Origin: Kushneria phyllosphaerae
Lineage (GTDB): Bacteria; Pseudomonadota; Gammaproteobacteria; Pseudomonadales; Halomonadaceae
Direction of reading: 5' to 3'
Assembly (NCBI RefSeq): GCF_900312995.1
Contig: NZ_ONZI01000001.1
Coordinates: forward strand, 806,001 to 870,000
Length of the DNA: 64,000 bases
The position numbers were made by a program, and so were the translations under genes. Shown here piece after piece: positions 9,562 to 20,233 of this stretch. Below the pieces are notes generated by a model. It was not told where the DNA came from and ran no database searches. It was given only the letters and a program-made list of their open reading frames with translations. Within the stretch, counting starts at the first letter, position 1; every line of letters starts with the position of its first letter.

Positions 9562-10119
9562 ATGACCATGGATACTCCCGCAACCGGCAATACCCGCGCC
9601 AGCAAGGCCAGTCAGGGCAACCTGATTGCCAGTGTCGGGCGCACCGACGACTTCGAGCTCACCGATGAAGAGCGTCATGAGATCGAGCACGAGATGGGGC
9701 ACTACGAAAACCCGCGTGCCGCCTCCATTGGCGCGCTCAAGATCGTGCAGAAACGTCGTGGCTGGGTCTCGGACGGCGCCGTGATCGCCATCAGTGACGT
9801 GCTGGGCATTCCCTCCAGTGACATCGAGGGGGTGGCCACCTTTTATAGCCTGATCTTTCGTCAGCCGGTCGGACGACACGTCATCCTGGTCTGTGACAGC
9901 AGCTCCTGCTTTTTGACCGGTCATGATGAACTTCGCGATGCCATTTCCAGCGAACTGGGCATCGGGCTGGGCCAGACCACCGGTGATGATCGCTTCACGA
10001 TGCTGCCGGTGTGCTGTCTGGGGGCCTGTGACCGTGGTCCGGCGCTGATGATCAATGAGGACCTGCATGGCCCGGTGGACCCAGGCGACGTGTCGGCACT
10101 TCTGGAGCGCTATTCATGA
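9562..10119 (+). CDS. nuoE: NADH-quinone oxidoreductase subunit E
   Basis: A 185-residue thioredoxin-fold subunit carrying the [2Fe-2S] cluster N1a. The ligands Cys111, Cys116, Cys152 and Cys156 have the same spacing as E. coli NuoE. The N-terminal about 30 residues form a short non-conserved extension. It starts 2 bp after nuoCD, and its end overlaps nuoF. Confidence 0.96.
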   Translation: MTMDTPATGNTRASKASQGNLIASVGRTDDFELTDEERHEIEHEMGHYENPRAASIGALKIVQKRRGWVSDGAVIAISDVLGIPSSDIEGVATFYSLIFRQPVGRHVILVCDSSSCFLTGHDELRDAISSELGIGLGQTTGDDRFTMLPVCCLGACDRGPALMINEDLHGPVDPGDVSALLERYS

Positions 10120-11453
10120 CCAGTCATCTCTTTTCTACCAGCACCAACGGCGAAACTCATCCGCTGACCTATCGTCTGCGCGAGGATCGCGGCTATGTGG
10201 ATCTGACCGAATTTCAGCAAAAGGACGGTTATGAGGCGCTGCGTACCACGCTGCGTGATCTGTCGCCGGATGATCTGATCGAAAACATGAAGACCGCCAA
10301 TCTGCGCGGTCGTGGAGGCGGCGGTTTCTCGGCCGGGGTCAAGTGGAGCCTGACGGCGCGTGGGGATGACCATCCCCGCGGCTATATCGTCTGCAACGCC
10401 GACGAAATGGAGCCGGGCACCTTCAAGGACCGCATGCTAATGGAGGAGATCCCCCATCTGTTGATCGAGGGGATGATTCTGGCCGGCTATGCCAACAACG
10501 CGCGCATGGGCTACATCTTCCTGCGCGGCGAGTACGTGCTGGCCGCCGAGCGCATTGAGCAGGCGCTGAGCGAGGCTCGCGAGGCCGGTATCCTGGGGCC
10601 GAAGGTGTGCGACAGCGATTTTGACTTCGATATCTTCCTGCACACCGGGGCCGGGCGTTACATCTGCGGTGAAGAAACCGCGCTGATCAATTCGCTTGAA
10701 GGCCGACGTGCCAACCCGCGCTCCAAGCCGCCCTTTCCGGGGCAGAGTGGCGCCTGGGGCAAGCCTACCGTGGTCAACAACGTCGAGACGCTGTGCAACG
10801 TGCCGGCCATCGCCCTGCACGGCGGCGAGTGGTATCAGAATCTGTCCGGCGGTCGCAGCGATGATGGCGGCACAAAGATCTTTGGTGTGTCCGGTCGTGT
10901 GAAACGCCCCGGGTTGGTCGAGCTGCCAATGGGCGTGACCGGTGCCGAGCTGCTGGACATGGCCGGCGGCATGCGTGACGGACTCGAGCTGAAAACCTGG
11001 CTGCCGGGCGGCGGCAGCACCGGCTTTCTGCTGCCGGAGCATCTCGAGCTGCCGCTGGAGTTCGATGCCATTGGCAAGGCCGGCAGCCGTCTGGGGACTG
11101 GGCTGATGACCGTGGTGGCCCCCAATCAGAGCGTGGTGTCGCTGACCCGCAATCTCGAGGAGTTCTTTGCGCGTGAGTCGTGTGGCTGGTGCACGCCGTG
11201 TCGCGACGGGTTGCCCTGGAGCGTCAAGCTGTTGCGCGCCATCGAGCGCGGCGAAGGGGAAGAGGGCGACATCGACATGCTGGTTTCGCTGGCCCATGAC
11301 ATCGGCCCCGGCAAGACATTTTGTGCTCACGCACCGGGTGCGGCGATGCCGCTGGAAACCGCCATTGAGCATTTCAGGCACGAATTCGAAGCCGGCATTC
11401 GCCATCAAAAGCGCGAAGCACACGCCGAGCCGATCCCGGTGGGCTCGGTATAG
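10116..11453 (+). CDS. nuoF: NADH-quinone oxidoreductase subunit F
   Basis: A 445-residue subunit that oxidises NADH with FMN and passes electrons to cluster N3. The glycine-rich nucleotide loop is [13 protein letters not shown] (residues 65-77) and the [4Fe-4S] ligands are Cys356, Cys359, Cys362 ([12 protein letters not shown]) and Cys403. It overlaps nuoE by 4 bp (ATGA). Confidence 0.97.
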   Translation: MTSHLFSTSTNGETHPLTYRLREDRGYVDLTEFQQKDGYEALRTTLRDLSPDDLIENMKTANLRGRGGGGFSAGVKWSLTARGDDHPRGYIVCNADEMEPGTFKDRMLMEEIPHLLIEGMILAGYANNARMGYIFLRGEYVLAAERIEQALSEAREAGILGPKVCDSDFDFDIFLHTGAGRYICGEETALINSLEGRRANPRSKPPFPGQSGAWGKPTVVNNVETLCNVPAIALHGGEWYQNLSGGRSDDGGTKIFGVSGRVKRPGLVELPMGVTGAELLDMAGGMRDGLELKTWLPGGGSTGFLLPEHLELPLEFDAIGKAGSRLGTGLMTVVAPNQSVVSLTRNLEEFFARESCGWCTPCRDGLPWSVKLLRAIERGEGEEGDIDMLVSLAHDIGPGKTFCAHAPGAAMPLETAIEHFRHEFEAGIRHQKREAHAEPIPVGSV

Positions 11454-11478
11454 CGGCTGGATGCGGCATACGAGTGAG

Positions 11479-11510
11479 ATAACGATCAAGGTGCCCGGTG
11501 ATCGCCGGGC
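11479..11510 (+). other. nuoF-nuoG gap: shared 13-mer plus hairpin
   Basis: The 81-bp gap holds ATAACGATCAAGG (11479-11491), identical to a stretch in the nuoL-nuoM gap, followed directly by a hairpin GCCCGG tgatcg CCGGGC (11493-11510). No T-run follows. The function is unknown. Confidence 0.45.
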
Positions 11511-11534
11511 CGTGACAGGCAAAAGGCAGGGTTC

Positions 11535-14276
11535 ATGGCAACCATTCATGTAGACGGCAAGGACTACGAGGTCGACGGCAGTGACAATCTGCTGCACGCC
11601 TGCCTGTCGCTGGGCCTCGATATTCCCTATTTCTGCTGGCACCCGGCGCTGGGCAGCGTTGGTGCCTGCCGTCAGTGTGCGGTCAAGCAGTACAAGGACG
11701 CCGACGACGAACGCGGCATGCTGGTCATGTCCTGCATGGCGCCGATCAAGGATGACTCGTACATCTCGATCGATGACGAGGAGGCAAAGGCCTTTCGTGC
11801 CAGCGTTGTCGAATGGCTGATGACCAACCACCCGCACGATTGTCCAGTCTGTGAAGAGGGCGGCCACTGCCATCTGCAGGACATGACGGTCATGACCGGC
11901 CACGACCGTCGCCGCTATCGCTTCAAAAAGCGCACGCACAAGAATCAGTATCTCGGCCCCTTCATCGGTCACGAGATGAACCGCTGCATTACCTGCTATC
12001 GCTGCGTGCGTTTTTACAAGGATTACGCTGGCGGCGAGGACCTCGGCGCCTTCGGAGCCCACGAGAACATCTATTTTGGTCGCACGGTCGACGGCACGCT
12101 GGAAAACGAGTTTTCCGGCAACCTGACCGAAGTCTGCCCGACCGGTGTCTTCACCGACCGCACCCACTCCGAGCACTACACACGCAAGTGGGACATGCAG
12201 TTTGCGCCCAGCATCTGCCATCAGTGCTCCAGCGGCTGTAATACCAGCCCGGGTGAGCGCTACGGCGAGGTGCGCCGGATCGAGAATCGCTACAACGGCG
12301 ATGTGAACCACTATTTCCTGTGTGACCGTGGCCGCTTCGGCTACGGCTACGTCAACCGCACCGATCGTCCGCAACAGCCGAGCATGCGCGTCGACGACCA
12401 CGAGCCCGAGCTTTTGACCGTCGACAGTGCGCTGGACCGCACCGCCGAGCGTCTTAAGGGCAGCCAGCGTGTGATCGGTATCGGCTCGCCGCGGGCCAGT
12501 CTTGAAAGCAACCATCTGCTGCGTGAACTGGTGGGCGCTGACAACTTCTCGACCGGTATTGCCGGCCATGAGCTTGAGTGTCTTGAACTGATCCAGATTC
12601 TTCAGCGTGAAGGGCACTGGCACATTCCGTCCATGCGTGAAATCGAAGAGCACGACGCCGTGATTGTGCTGGGCGAGGATCTGATTCAGAGCGCAGCACG
12701 CGTGGCGCTGGCCGTACGCCAGGCCGCCAATGCCCGCGGTGAGGACATGGCCGAGGCCAACGGCATTCCGGCCTGGAATGCCAACGCAGTGAATACGCTG
12801 CGTCAGGAGCGTACCCGTCCGGTTTTCATTGCCTCCCTGACCGAGACGCGGCTGGACGACATCGCTCGCGATACTTGGCACGGCGCCCCGGAAGAGATTG
12901 CCCAACTGGGCCTGGCGCTGGCGCATGCACTTGATGCTTCGGCACCGGCCATGGAAGGGCTGAATGACACCACGCGGGCGCTGGTCGATACCATGGCCGA
13001 GGCGCTCAAGGGTGCCGAGCGGCCGCTGATCATTTCCGGCACCAGCCTTGGCAGTACAGGCGTTCTCAAGGCCGCGGCCAATCTGGCCCGTGCGCTGAGC
13101 GCGACCGGCAAAACGCCGTCCGTATCGCTGATCAGCGGTGAGGCCAACAGTACCGGTTTGACCATGCTGGGCGGTCACTCGCTTGAATGGGCGCTTGAGG
13201 CCATGCAGGACGGTGACTCGCCTGCCGATGCCGCCGTCATTCTGGAAAACGATCTTTATCAGCGACTGGCCAGCAGCATGGTCGATCAGGCATTGACCTC
13301 GCTTGAGACGCTGGTTGTGCTTGATCATCAGCGTACGCCCACGCTTGAGCGGGCTCATCTGGCCCTGCCGGCGGCGACCTTTGCCGAAGGTGACGGCACG
13401 CTGGTCAGCCATGAAGGGCGCGCCCAGCGCTTTTTCCAGGTCTACGACCCGAGCTACTACCGGCCCAACGACCTTACCCATGAAAGCTGGCGCTGGCTGC
13501 ATGCGCTGCACACCACCATGGAAGGCCGCGGCGTTGACTGGACCCAGATTGACGAGGTCACCGCCGACTGTACGCGCGTGCATCCGGAGCTTTCCGGCAT
13601 TCGTGACGCCGCACCCAGCGCCTCATTTCGTATTCGCGGCCAGAAGCTGGCGCGCTCGCCGCACCGCTCAAGCGGGCGCACGGCCATGCGCGCCAACCTG
13701 AGCGTACACGAACCGCGTGCGCCGCAGGATGCCGACTCTGCCTTTGCCTTCTCGATGGAAGGCTACAGTGGCTATAGCGAGCCCCGGTCGCAGGTGGCCT
13801 TTGCCTGGGCGCCGGGCTGGAACTCGCCGCAGGCCTGGAACAAGTTCCAGGATGAGGTTGGGGGCCACCTGAGCGCCGGTGATCCGGGCGTTCGACTTTT
13901 TGATCAGCAGCGCAGCGACACGCGCTCAAGCGACTGGTTTGCCGACATTCCTCAGGAGTTTGAGCCACGTGACGACTGCTGGTACGTCGTGAGTCTGCCG
14001 CAGCTTTTCGGGGGCGAGGAGATGTCGGCGCGCGCCGAGCCGATCCAGGAGCGCATGAGTGAAACCTTCCTGGTGCTGGGTCAGGAGGATGCCGACCGTC
14101 TGGGCGTCATGCCGGGTGAGACGGTTTATCTACAGACCTCCGGGCATCAGCTGCATCTGCCGGTACGCATCAGCCGCGAGATGCGTTCGGGCCTGATCGG
14201 TCTGCCGCATCTGCCCGGCATTCCCCGAGGGCTTGCCGGTGAATGTGCCACCGTCACTCTGGAGGTCAGCGCATGA
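11535..14276 (+). CDS. nuoG: NADH-quinone oxidoreductase subunit G
   Basis: A 913-residue subunit of the NADH module. It has the [2Fe-2S] N1b ligands Cys34, 45, 48 and 67; the His99/Cys103/Cys106/Cys112 N5 site; N4 ligands Cys151, 154, 157 and 201; and the extra off-path N7 site Cys228, 231, 235 and 263, which is kept in E. coli-type NuoG. The rest is the molybdopterin-oxidoreductase-like domain, without cofactor function in this subunit. It ends in an ATGA overlap with nuoH. Confidence 0.97.
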   Translation: MATIHVDGKDYEVDGSDNLLHACLSLGLDIPYFCWHPALGSVGACRQCAVKQYKDADDERGMLVMSCMAPIKDDSYISIDDEEAKAFRASVVEWLMTNHPHDCPVCEEGGHCHLQDMTVMTGHDRRRYRFKKRTHKNQYLGPFIGHEMNRCITCYRCVRFYKDYAGGEDLGAFGAHENIYFGRTVDGTLENEFSGNLTEVCPTGVFTDRTHSEHYTRKWDMQFAPSICHQCSSGCNTSPGERYGEVRRIENRYNGDVNHYFLCDRGRFGYGYVNRTDRPQQPSMRVDDHEPELLTVDSALDRTAERLKGSQRVIGIGSPRASLESNHLLRELVGADNFSTGIAGHELECLELIQILQREGHWHIPSMREIEEHDAVIVLGEDLIQSAARVALAVRQAANARGEDMAEANGIPAWNANAVNTLRQERTRPVFIASLTETRLDDIARDTWHGAPEEIAQLGLALAHALDASAPAMEGLNDTTRALVDTMAEALKGAERPLIISGTSLGSTGVLKAAANLARALSATGKTPSVSLISGEANSTGLTMLGGHSLEWALEAMQDGDSPADAAVILENDLYQRLASSMVDQALTSLETLVVLDHQRTPTLERAHLALPAATFAEGDGTLVSHEGRAQRFFQVYDPSYYRPNDLTHESWRWLHALHTTMEGRGVDWTQIDEVTADCTRVHPELSGIRDAAPSASFRIRGQKLARSPHRSSGRTAMRANLSVHEPRAPQDADSAFAFSMEGYSGYSEPRSQVAFAWAPGWNSPQAWNKFQDEVGGHLSAGDPGVRLFDQQRSDTRSSDWFADIPQEFEPRDDCWYVVSLPQLFGGEEMSARAEPIQERMSETFLVLGQEDADRLGVMPGETVYLQTSGHQLHLPVRISREMRSGLIGLPHLPGIPRGLAGECATVTLEVSA

Positions 14277-15250
14277 ACTGGATGAGTACCGATGTGCTGC
14301 TTGCCATCGTGGCGGGCGTTTTGAAAGCGATCGTGATCCTGCTGGCTGCCGTACTGTCCGGTGCCTTCCTGACCGTCATCGAGCGCCGGCTGCTGGGGCT
14401 ATGGCAGGATCGCTACGGTCCCAACCGGGTCGGTATTTTCGGGTCGGCGCAGCTGATTGCGGACATGATCAAGATCTTTTTCAAGGAAGACTGGATCCCG
14501 CCCTTTGCCGATCGAAAGCTGTTTGTACTGGCGCCGGCGATCGCCTTTGCCTCGCTTTTGCTGTCGTTTCTGATCATCCCCATCACCCCGACATGGGGAG
14601 TGGCGGATCTCAATATCGGTATCTTGTTCTTCTTTGCCATGGCGGGGATCAACGTTTATGCGGTGCTCTTTGGCGGCTATGCCAGTGCCAACAAGTACGC
14701 GTTGATTGGTGCCATGCGCGCCTCTGCCCAGACGCTGTCCTATGAAGTCTTCATGGGGCTCTCATTGATGGGCATCGTGGTCATGACGGGCTCGTTCAAT
14801 ATGCGCGATATCGTCAACGGTCAGGAAGGGCTCTGGTATATCGTGCCGCAGTTTTTCGGTTTTCTGACCTTTTTGATTGCAGGCGTTGCCGTCACGCACC
14901 GTGCGCCCTTTGACCAGCCCGAGGCGGAACAGGAAATTGCCGACGGTTATCACGTCGAATATTCGAGCATGAAGTTCGGCATGTTCTTTATCGGCGAGTA
15001 TGTGGGGATTGTTCTGGTGTCGGCCCTTTTGACCACCCTGTTTCTGGGGGGCTGGCATGGGCCGCTGTTGCCACCGATTGTCTGGTTCCTGCTCAAGACG
15101 TCCTTTTTCGTCATGCTTTTCATCCTGACCCGCGCTGCATTGCCCCGTCCGCGCTATGACCGTGTGATGCAGTTCGGCTGGAAGTTCTGTCTGCCGCTGA
15201 CGCTTATCAATCTTCTGGTGACCGGGGTGGTCGTCCTGTTGACGGCCTGA
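14273..15250 (+). CDS. nuoH: NADH-quinone oxidoreductase subunit H
   Basis: A 325-residue membrane subunit linking the quinone site to the proton channels. It shows the conserved [19 protein letters not shown] loop after helix 1 and the acidic [23 protein letters not shown] loop. The start is set by the 4-bp overlap with nuoG (ATGA); an upstream in-frame start at 14243 is not needed. Confidence 0.96.
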   Translation: MNWMSTDVLLAIVAGVLKAIVILLAAVLSGAFLTVIERRLLGLWQDRYGPNRVGIFGSAQLIADMIKIFFKEDWIPPFADRKLFVLAPAIAFASLLLSFLIIPITPTWGVADLNIGILFFFAMAGINVYAVLFGGYASANKYALIGAMRASAQTLSYEVFMGLSLMGIVVMTGSFNMRDIVNGQEGLWYIVPQFFGFLTFLIAGVAVTHRAPFDQPEAEQEIADGYHVEYSSMKFGMFFIGEYVGIVLVSALLTTLFLGGWHGPLLPPIVWFLLKTSFFVMLFILTRAALPRPRYDRVMQFGWKFCLPLTLINLLVTGVVVLLTA

Positions 15251-15284
15251 TCCCTGTCACCGAACAACGAACGAGGCAGAAAGC

Positions 15285-15833
15285 ATGCTGCATTCGATCA
15301 TCAAGGTAGTGACCGGTACCGGGACGCAGCTGCGTACCGGCTGGATGGTATTCAAGCATGCCTTCCACAAGCGCGAGACGCTCAACTATCCGGAAGAACA
15401 ACCCTATCTGCCACCGCGCTATCGTGGGCGCATTGTGCTGACGCGTGACCCTGACGGGGAAGAGCGCTGCGTGGCCTGCAACCTGTGTGCGGTGGCCTGC
15501 CCGGTCGGCTGTATCTCACTGCAGAAAGGAGAGAAGGAGGATGGACGCTGGTACCCCGAATTCTTTCGTATCAATTTTTCCCGCTGCATCTTCTGCGGTC
15601 TGTGCGAAGAGGCCTGTCCGACTTCCGCCATTCAGCTGACGCCCGATTTCGAGCTCGGCGAATACAATCGTCAGGAGCTGGTCTTTGAAAAGCGGGACCT
15701 GTTGATTTCGGGCCCGGGCAAGGACCACAACTACAATTTCTATCGTGTCGCGGGACTGTCGGTGGCCGGCAAGCCCAAGGGCGCGGCGCAAAACGAGGCC
15801 GAGCCGGTCGACGTCAAAACGCTTCTGCCCTAG
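15285..15833 (+). CDS. nuoI: NADH-quinone oxidoreductase subunit I
   Basis: A 182-residue ferredoxin-like subunit with two [4Fe-4S] sites (N6a and N6b): Cys62-65-68 with Cys72 ([12 protein letters not shown]) and Cys101-104-107 with Cys111 ([12 protein letters not shown]). It connects the NADH arm to NuoB and has a short amphipathic N-terminus for membrane contact. Confidence 0.97.
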   Translation: MLHSIIKVVTGTGTQLRTGWMVFKHAFHKRETLNYPEEQPYLPPRYRGRIVLTRDPDGEERCVACNLCAVACPVGCISLQKGEKEDGRWYPEFFRINFSRCIFCGLCEEACPTSAIQLTPDFELGEYNRQELVFEKRDLLISGPGKDHNYNFYRVAGLSVAGKPKGAAQNEAEPVDVKTLLP

Positions 15834-15860
15834 GGCGCAGGCAGCATCGGGGAGTTTGCC

Positions 15861-16427
15861 GTGGAAATTGCTTTTTATCTGGCCGCACTGGTCGCCATCG
15901 TTGCCACCTTTCGCGTCATCACGCACACCAACGCCGTGCATGCGCTGCTGTATCTAATCATCTCGCTGATGGCAGTGGCAGTGGTGTTTTACAGCCTCGG
16001 GGCGCCCTTTGCCGCCGCGCTGGAGGTGATCGTCTATGCCGGGGCCATCATGGTGCTGTTCGTCTTTGTGGTCATGATGCTCAACCTGGGTAGCCAGACG
16101 GCCCATCAGGAGCGCAGCTGGCTGGTGCCGCGCATCTGGATCGGCCCGTCGATCATGGCGGCAATACTTCTGGCGGTGCTGGTGTTCTCCTTCTGGCATG
16201 GCGGCGGACTCGGCACGATCTCGGGCGAAGAGCTCAGCGCCAAAGAGGTCGGCACGCAGATGTTTGGCCCTTATCTTCTGGCAGTGGAACTTGCCGCGAT
16301 GCTGCTTCTGGCGGCGCTGATTGCGGCGTCGCACATCGGGCGCAACGACGAGCCGCAGCTTGAGCGTGACATGAACGAAGCCGTGCAGCGCGCACCGGCA
16401 GGCAACGATGAAGGGGGGCAGGCATGA
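15861..16427 (+). CDS. nuoJ: NADH-quinone oxidoreductase subunit J
   Basis: A 188-residue membrane subunit with five predicted helices; the third contains the conserved [20 protein letters not shown] stretch, with the pi-bulge glycine of the NuoJ family. It overlaps nuoK by 4 bp. Confidence 0.95.
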   Translation: MEIAFYLAALVAIVATFRVITHTNAVHALLYLIISLMAVAVVFYSLGAPFAAALEVIVYAGAIMVLFVFVVMMLNLGSQTAHQERSWLVPRIWIGPSIMAAILLAVLVFSFWHGGGLGTISGEELSAKEVGTQMFGPYLLAVELAAMLLLAALIAASHIGRNDEPQLERDMNEAVQRAPAGNDEGGQA

Positions 16428-16732
16428 GTGGCATACCACTGGAGCATGGCATGGCGCTGGCCGCCATCCTGTTTGTACTGGGACTGGCGGGCCTTCTGGT
16501 CCGGCGCAATCTGCTGTTCATTCTGATGAGCCTTGAGATCATGATGAACTCGGCAGGGCTTGCCTTTGTTGTCGCCGGCATGCACTGGGGCCAGCCGGAT
16601 GGGCAGGTCATGTTCATTGCAATCATTACGCTGGCAGCGGCCGAGGCCAGCATCGGACTGGGCTTTTTGATCCAGCTGCAGCGCCGGTTCAAAACGCTTG
16701 ATATTGATGCCGCCAGCGAGATGAAAGGATGA
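16424..16732 (+). CDS. nuoK: NADH-quinone oxidoreductase subunit K
   Basis: A 102-residue, three-helix membrane subunit. The two channel glutamates are visible ([12 protein letters not shown] in helix 2 and AAAEASIGL in helix 3). It overlaps nuoJ and nuoL by 4 bp each. Confidence 0.95.
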   Translation: MSGIPLEHGMALAAILFVLGLAGLLVRRNLLFILMSLEIMMNSAGLAFVVAGMHWGQPDGQVMFIAIITLAAAEASIGLGFLIQLQRRFKTLDIDAASEMKG

Positions 16733-18582
16733 ATATACTTTTCCTGACACCCTTGTTTCCGCTGCTGGGCGCCATTGTCCTGGCCTTCAATCCGCGTTTG
16801 CCCACCCGGCTGGCCGGTCTGGTCGGTGTGGGCTCGGTCGGCCTGTCGGCGCTGGTCATGGTCTGGCTCAACGTGGCCTTTTACAGCGGCGCCGATGAAG
16901 GCGTCACCCAGACGCTCTGGCAGTGGGTCGCCGTGGAAGACTTCCGGATGGGCTTTTCGCTGTATCTGGACGGTCTGTCTCTGACCATGATCAGCATCAT
17001 CACCGGCGTCGGTTTCCTGATCCATTTGTTCGCGGCCTGGTACATGCGCGAGGATCTCGAAGGCGGGCCGGGGTTTGCGCGCTTTTTTGCCTACATGAAC
17101 CTTTTTGTGTTCAGCATGCTGCTGCTGGTGCTGGGCGATAACCTCTTTTTGCTCTACATGGGCTGGGAAGGTGTCGGGCTCTGCAGCTATCTGCTGATCG
17201 GCTACTACTTCGAGAGCGAGCATAACGCCTGGTGTGCCTTCAAGGCTTTTATCGTCACCCGTATCGGGGACGTGTTTCTGGCCATCGGCATGTTTTTGCT
17301 GTTTGCCCAGTTCGGCACGCTCAACATTCAGGAGCTTTTGCGTCTGGCGCCCGAGGCGTGGGGGAAAGGCGATCTGATGGCAGAAGTGGCGGCGCTGATG
17401 CTGCTGGGCGGGGCCGTCGGCAAGTCGGCGCAGCTGCCGCTGCAGACATGGCTTGCCGATGCGATGGCCGGCCCCACGCCGGTATCGGCGTTGATTCACG
17501 CGGCCACCATGGTGACCGCGGGGGTGTATCTGATCGCCCGTACTCATGTCATCTTCGAACTGGCGCCCATGACGCTTGAGCTTGTCGGTCTGATCGGCAT
17601 GGTAACGCTGTTGATTGCCGGGTTTGCGGCGCTGGCACAAACCGATATCAAGCGCGTACTGGCCTATTCCACCATGAGTCAGATCGGCTACATGTTTCTG
17701 GCGCTTGGCGTGCAGGCCTGGGATGTGGCGATCTTCCATCTGATGACACATGCCTTTTTCAAGGCGCTGCTCTTTCTCACCTCGGGCTCCGTCATCATCG
17801 CGTGCCACCACGAGCAGAACATCTTCAAAATGGGTGGCCTGCGCAAGACGCTCAAGCTGCCCTACGCCTGCTTTTTGATCGGCGGTGCGGCGCTGTCGGC
17901 CCTGCCGCTGATTTCGGCCGGCTTCTACTCCAAGGACGAGATCCTGTGGCTGGCCTTTGATCATGGCCATACCTGGCTGTGGCTCGGGGCGCTGTTTGGG
18001 GCCTTCCTGACCTCGGTCTATACCTTCCGCATGATCTTTATCGTGTTCCACGGACGCGAGCAGATCCATCCGCATGCCGGTCGTGGGCTGGCGCACCATG
18101 TGCCGCTGATCGTGCTGGCGGTGCTGTCCACCTTTGTCGGGGCGATGATTCATCCGCCGCTGGAAAATGTGCTGCCGGCAGGCCCGGATGGGCAGTACGG
18201 TCATAACGTGCAGCTGATGCTCGAAGTGCTGGCCGCGATTGTCGCCGTCGTGGGCGTTGGCATCGCTGCCGGGCTTTTCCTTGGCCGTCGCCGTCTGGTG
18301 AGCTCGCTGACAAAAACGAAAGAGGGCGATCGTCTGTGGCGCTTTTTCAACAGCGCCTTTGCCTTTGACTGGTTCTACGACAAGGTGGTGGTCAGGCCGT
18401 TTCTGTTCATCGCGCGTCTGCATCGACGTGACTGGGTCAATAGCCTGATGAACCTCTGGCCGGGGCTGGCCATGATGTTCAACGGGATCCTGTCCGATAC
18501 CCAGAACGGTCGGCTTCGCTGGTATGCCGCGGTCATGACCGGCGGCGTGATCGCCGTGCTGGTGCTTCTGCTACTGCTATGA
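16729..18582 (+). CDS. nuoL: NADH-quinone oxidoreductase subunit L
   Basis: A 617-residue antiporter-like proton channel with the long C-terminal lateral helix. Hallmarks are the Glu-containing [17 protein letters not shown] segment near residue 145, the Lys-rich channel path ([35 protein letters not shown]) and [13 protein letters not shown]. The gene ends at TATGAA, and a strong Shine-Dalgarno for a small ORF follows immediately. Confidence 0.96.
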   Translation: MNILFLTPLFPLLGAIVLAFNPRLPTRLAGLVGVGSVGLSALVMVWLNVAFYSGADEGVTQTLWQWVAVEDFRMGFSLYLDGLSLTMISIITGVGFLIHLFAAWYMREDLEGGPGFARFFAYMNLFVFSMLLLVLGDNLFLLYMGWEGVGLCSYLLIGYYFESEHNAWCAFKAFIVTRIGDVFLAIGMFLLFAQFGTLNIQELLRLAPEAWGKGDLMAEVAALMLLGGAVGKSAQLPLQTWLADAMAGPTPVSALIHAATMVTAGVYLIARTHVIFELAPMTLELVGLIGMVTLLIAGFAALAQTDIKRVLAYSTMSQIGYMFLALGVQAWDVAIFHLMTHAFFKALLFLTSGSVIIACHHEQNIFKMGGLRKTLKLPYACFLIGGAALSALPLISAGFYSKDEILWLAFDHGHTWLWLGALFGAFLTSVYTFRMIFIVFHGREQIHPHAGRGLAHHVPLIVLAVLSTFVGAMIHPPLENVLPAGPDGQYGHNVQLMLEVLAAIVAVVGVGIAAGLFLGRRRLVSSLTKTKEGDRLWRFFNSAFAFDWFYDKVVVRPFLFIARLHRRDWVNSLMNLWPGLAMMFNGILSDTQNGRLRWYAAVMTGGVIAVLVLLLLL

Positions 18583-18593
18583 AGGGAGGTGAC

Positions 18594-18707
18594 ATGACCG
18601 AGCCGTTTCAATGCAGGACAGTCGACCTGATGCGATCTGTGACAGATCACCGGTCTGACCAGCCGCTTGTGCCCACAATAACGATCAAGGATGCGATCAC
18701 GCCATGA
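18594..18707 (+). CDS. Candidate 37-codon small ORF between nuoL and nuoM
   Basis: Right after nuoL comes GGGAGGTGAC and an ATG at 18594 with ideal spacing. The frame stays open for 37 codons (MTEPFQCRTVDLM...), and its TGA overlaps the nuoM start as ATGATG. This arrangement would couple translation of nuoM to the small ORF. The predicted peptide is polar with no membrane segment and no family I recognise. It may be a translational leader, or a chance frame behind a relocated Shine-Dalgarno. Confidence 0.4.
   Translation: MTEPFQCRTVDLMRSVTDHRSDQPLVPTITIKDAITP
18678..18690 (+). repeat. 13-mer shared with the nuoF-nuoG gap
   Basis: ATAACGATCAAGG here is identical to 11479-11491. A related TACCGATCAATG lies in the nuoA-nuoB gap at 7015. 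All three are intercistronic within the same operon. The AAGG could serve as a Shine-Dalgarno for nuoM, 13 bases before its ATG. Confidence 0.5.
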
Positions 18708-20227
18708 TGTTGCCCTGGCTATTACTCATACCCTTTATCGGGGGGCTGCTGTGCTGGCAGTTCGAGCTGATCAGACCCAACACGGCCATGCCGCGCTGGA
18801 TTGCGCTGCTTTCCATGGTGGCGCTGCTGGTGATGGCGCTGGTCATGTGGGTGAGCGGCGATTACAGCCTGTCACAGGTGGTCGGCAATACGCCCGAATG
18901 GCAAAGCGAGTTCCGGCTGCCCTGGATCGATGCCTTCGGCATTACCTTCCATCTGGCACTCGATGGCCTGTCGCTGATCATGATCACCCTGACCGGCATT
19001 CTGGGGATCATGGCCGTGGTCTGTTCCTGGAAGGAGATCAATCGGCGGGTCGGCTTTTTCCACCTCAACCTGATGTGGGTCATCGGCGGCGTGGTCGGGG
19101 TCTTTCTGGCCATCGATCTTTTCCTGTTCTTTTTCTTCTGGGAAATGATGCTGGTGCCGATGTACTTCCTGATCGCCCTTTGGGGACATGAGTCGGAAGG
19201 CAGGTCGCCGGTGTCGGCCGCCATCAAGTTCTTTATCTATACCCAGGCATCCGGCCTTTTGATGCTGGTCTCCATTCTGGGTCTGGTGTTCATGCACTAT
19301 ACCCAGACCGGCGTGTTCTCCTTTGACTACGGCATCCTGCGCGAGACCCCCATCACCGGCGTCATGTCGTGGGTATTAATGCTCGGTTTCTTTATTGCCT
19401 TTGCCGTCAAACTGCCGGTAGTCCCGCTGCATGGCTGGTTGCCTGATGCGCATGCTCAGGCGCCGACGGCGGGCAGTGTGGATCTGGCCGGTATTCTGCT
19501 CAAGACGGCGGCCTATGGCCTATTGCGCTTTGCGCTGCCGCTGTTCCCTGAAACGTCACAGGCCTTTGCGCCCATCGCGATGACGCTGGGGCTGGTCGGT
19601 ATTTTCTATGGCGGCGTGCTGGCGTTTTCCCAGACCGACATCAAGCGGCTGATTGCCTGTTCCAGTATTTCCCACATGGGCTTTGTTCTGATCGGTATCT
19701 ACTCCGGCACGCTGCTGGCGTTGCAGGGCGTCATTTTGCAGATGGTGGCGCACGCCTTCTCGGCGGCAGGGCTTTTCATGATCAGCGGTCAGCTCTATGA
19801 GCGTCTGCATACGCGTGACATGCGGCAGATGGGCGGGTTGTTCGGACGTCTGGGGGCGCTGCCGGGATTTGCCCTTGTCTTTGTCATGGCGTCTCTTGGC
19901 ATGCCGGGCACCGGTAACTTTATCGGCGAGTTTCTGATCCTGTTCGGGGCCTTTGATGTGGTGCCCTGGGTCGTGGTGATCGCCAGTGGTGGCCTTGTGC
20001 TGTCCGCGGTCTACTCGCTGATTCTGATGCATCGAGTCTACTGGGGGCCGCCGCGGGAGAAAAGCACCATTGCCCGTCTGGATGGCCGCGAGTACGCCAT
20101 GCTGTTGAGCACGCTGGTGCTGACCATTGCGCTTGGCCTGTACCCTCAGGTGGTGCTCGATATTTCGCAGGGCGCGATGCATGAAGTGCGTCACTGGTTT
20201 GCTGTTTCACCTTCGTTTGCGGGCTGA
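18704..20227 (+). CDS. nuoM: NADH-quinone oxidoreductase subunit M
   Basis: A 507-residue antiporter-like proton channel. It shows FFFFWEMMLVPMYFLIALWG (channel Glu) and KLPVVPLHGWLPDAHAQAPTAGSVDLAGILLKTAAYGLLRF, typical of NuoM. A 121-bp gap separates it from nuoL, unlike the overlapping J-K-L genes. Confidence 0.96.
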   Translation: MMLPWLLLIPFIGGLLCWQFELIRPNTAMPRWIALLSMVALLVMALVMWVSGDYSLSQVVGNTPEWQSEFRLPWIDAFGITFHLALDGLSLIMITLTGILGIMAVVCSWKEINRRVGFFHLNLMWVIGGVVGVFLAIDLFLFFFFWEMMLVPMYFLIALWGHESEGRSPVSAAIKFFIYTQASGLLMLVSILGLVFMHYTQTGVFSFDYGILRETPITGVMSWVLMLGFFIAFAVKLPVVPLHGWLPDAHAQAPTAGSVDLAGILLKTAAYGLLRFALPLFPETSQAFAPIAMTLGLVGIFYGGVLAFSQTDIKRLIACSSISHMGFVLIGIYSGTLLALQGVILQMVAHAFSAAGLFMISGQLYERLHTRDMRQMGGLFGRLGALPGFALVFVMASLGMPGTGNFIGEFLILFGAFDVVPWVVVIASGGLVLSAVYSLILMHRVYWGPPREKSTIARLDGREYAMLLSTLVLTIALGLYPQVVLDISQGAMHEVRHWFAVSPSFAG

Positions 20228-20233
20228 GCCGAC

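Noticed and set aside
10437-13583. A 1048-codon open frame on the minus strand across nuoF and nuoG
   Set aside because: It is antisense to two genes with full iron-sulfur motifs, and its translation shows no domain. Long antisense frames are common in GC-rich genes.
16234-18423. A 729-codon minus-strand frame across nuoJ, nuoK and nuoL
   Set aside because: Translation is His/Gln/Arg-rich with no family resemblance; it is the shadow of membrane-protein codons.
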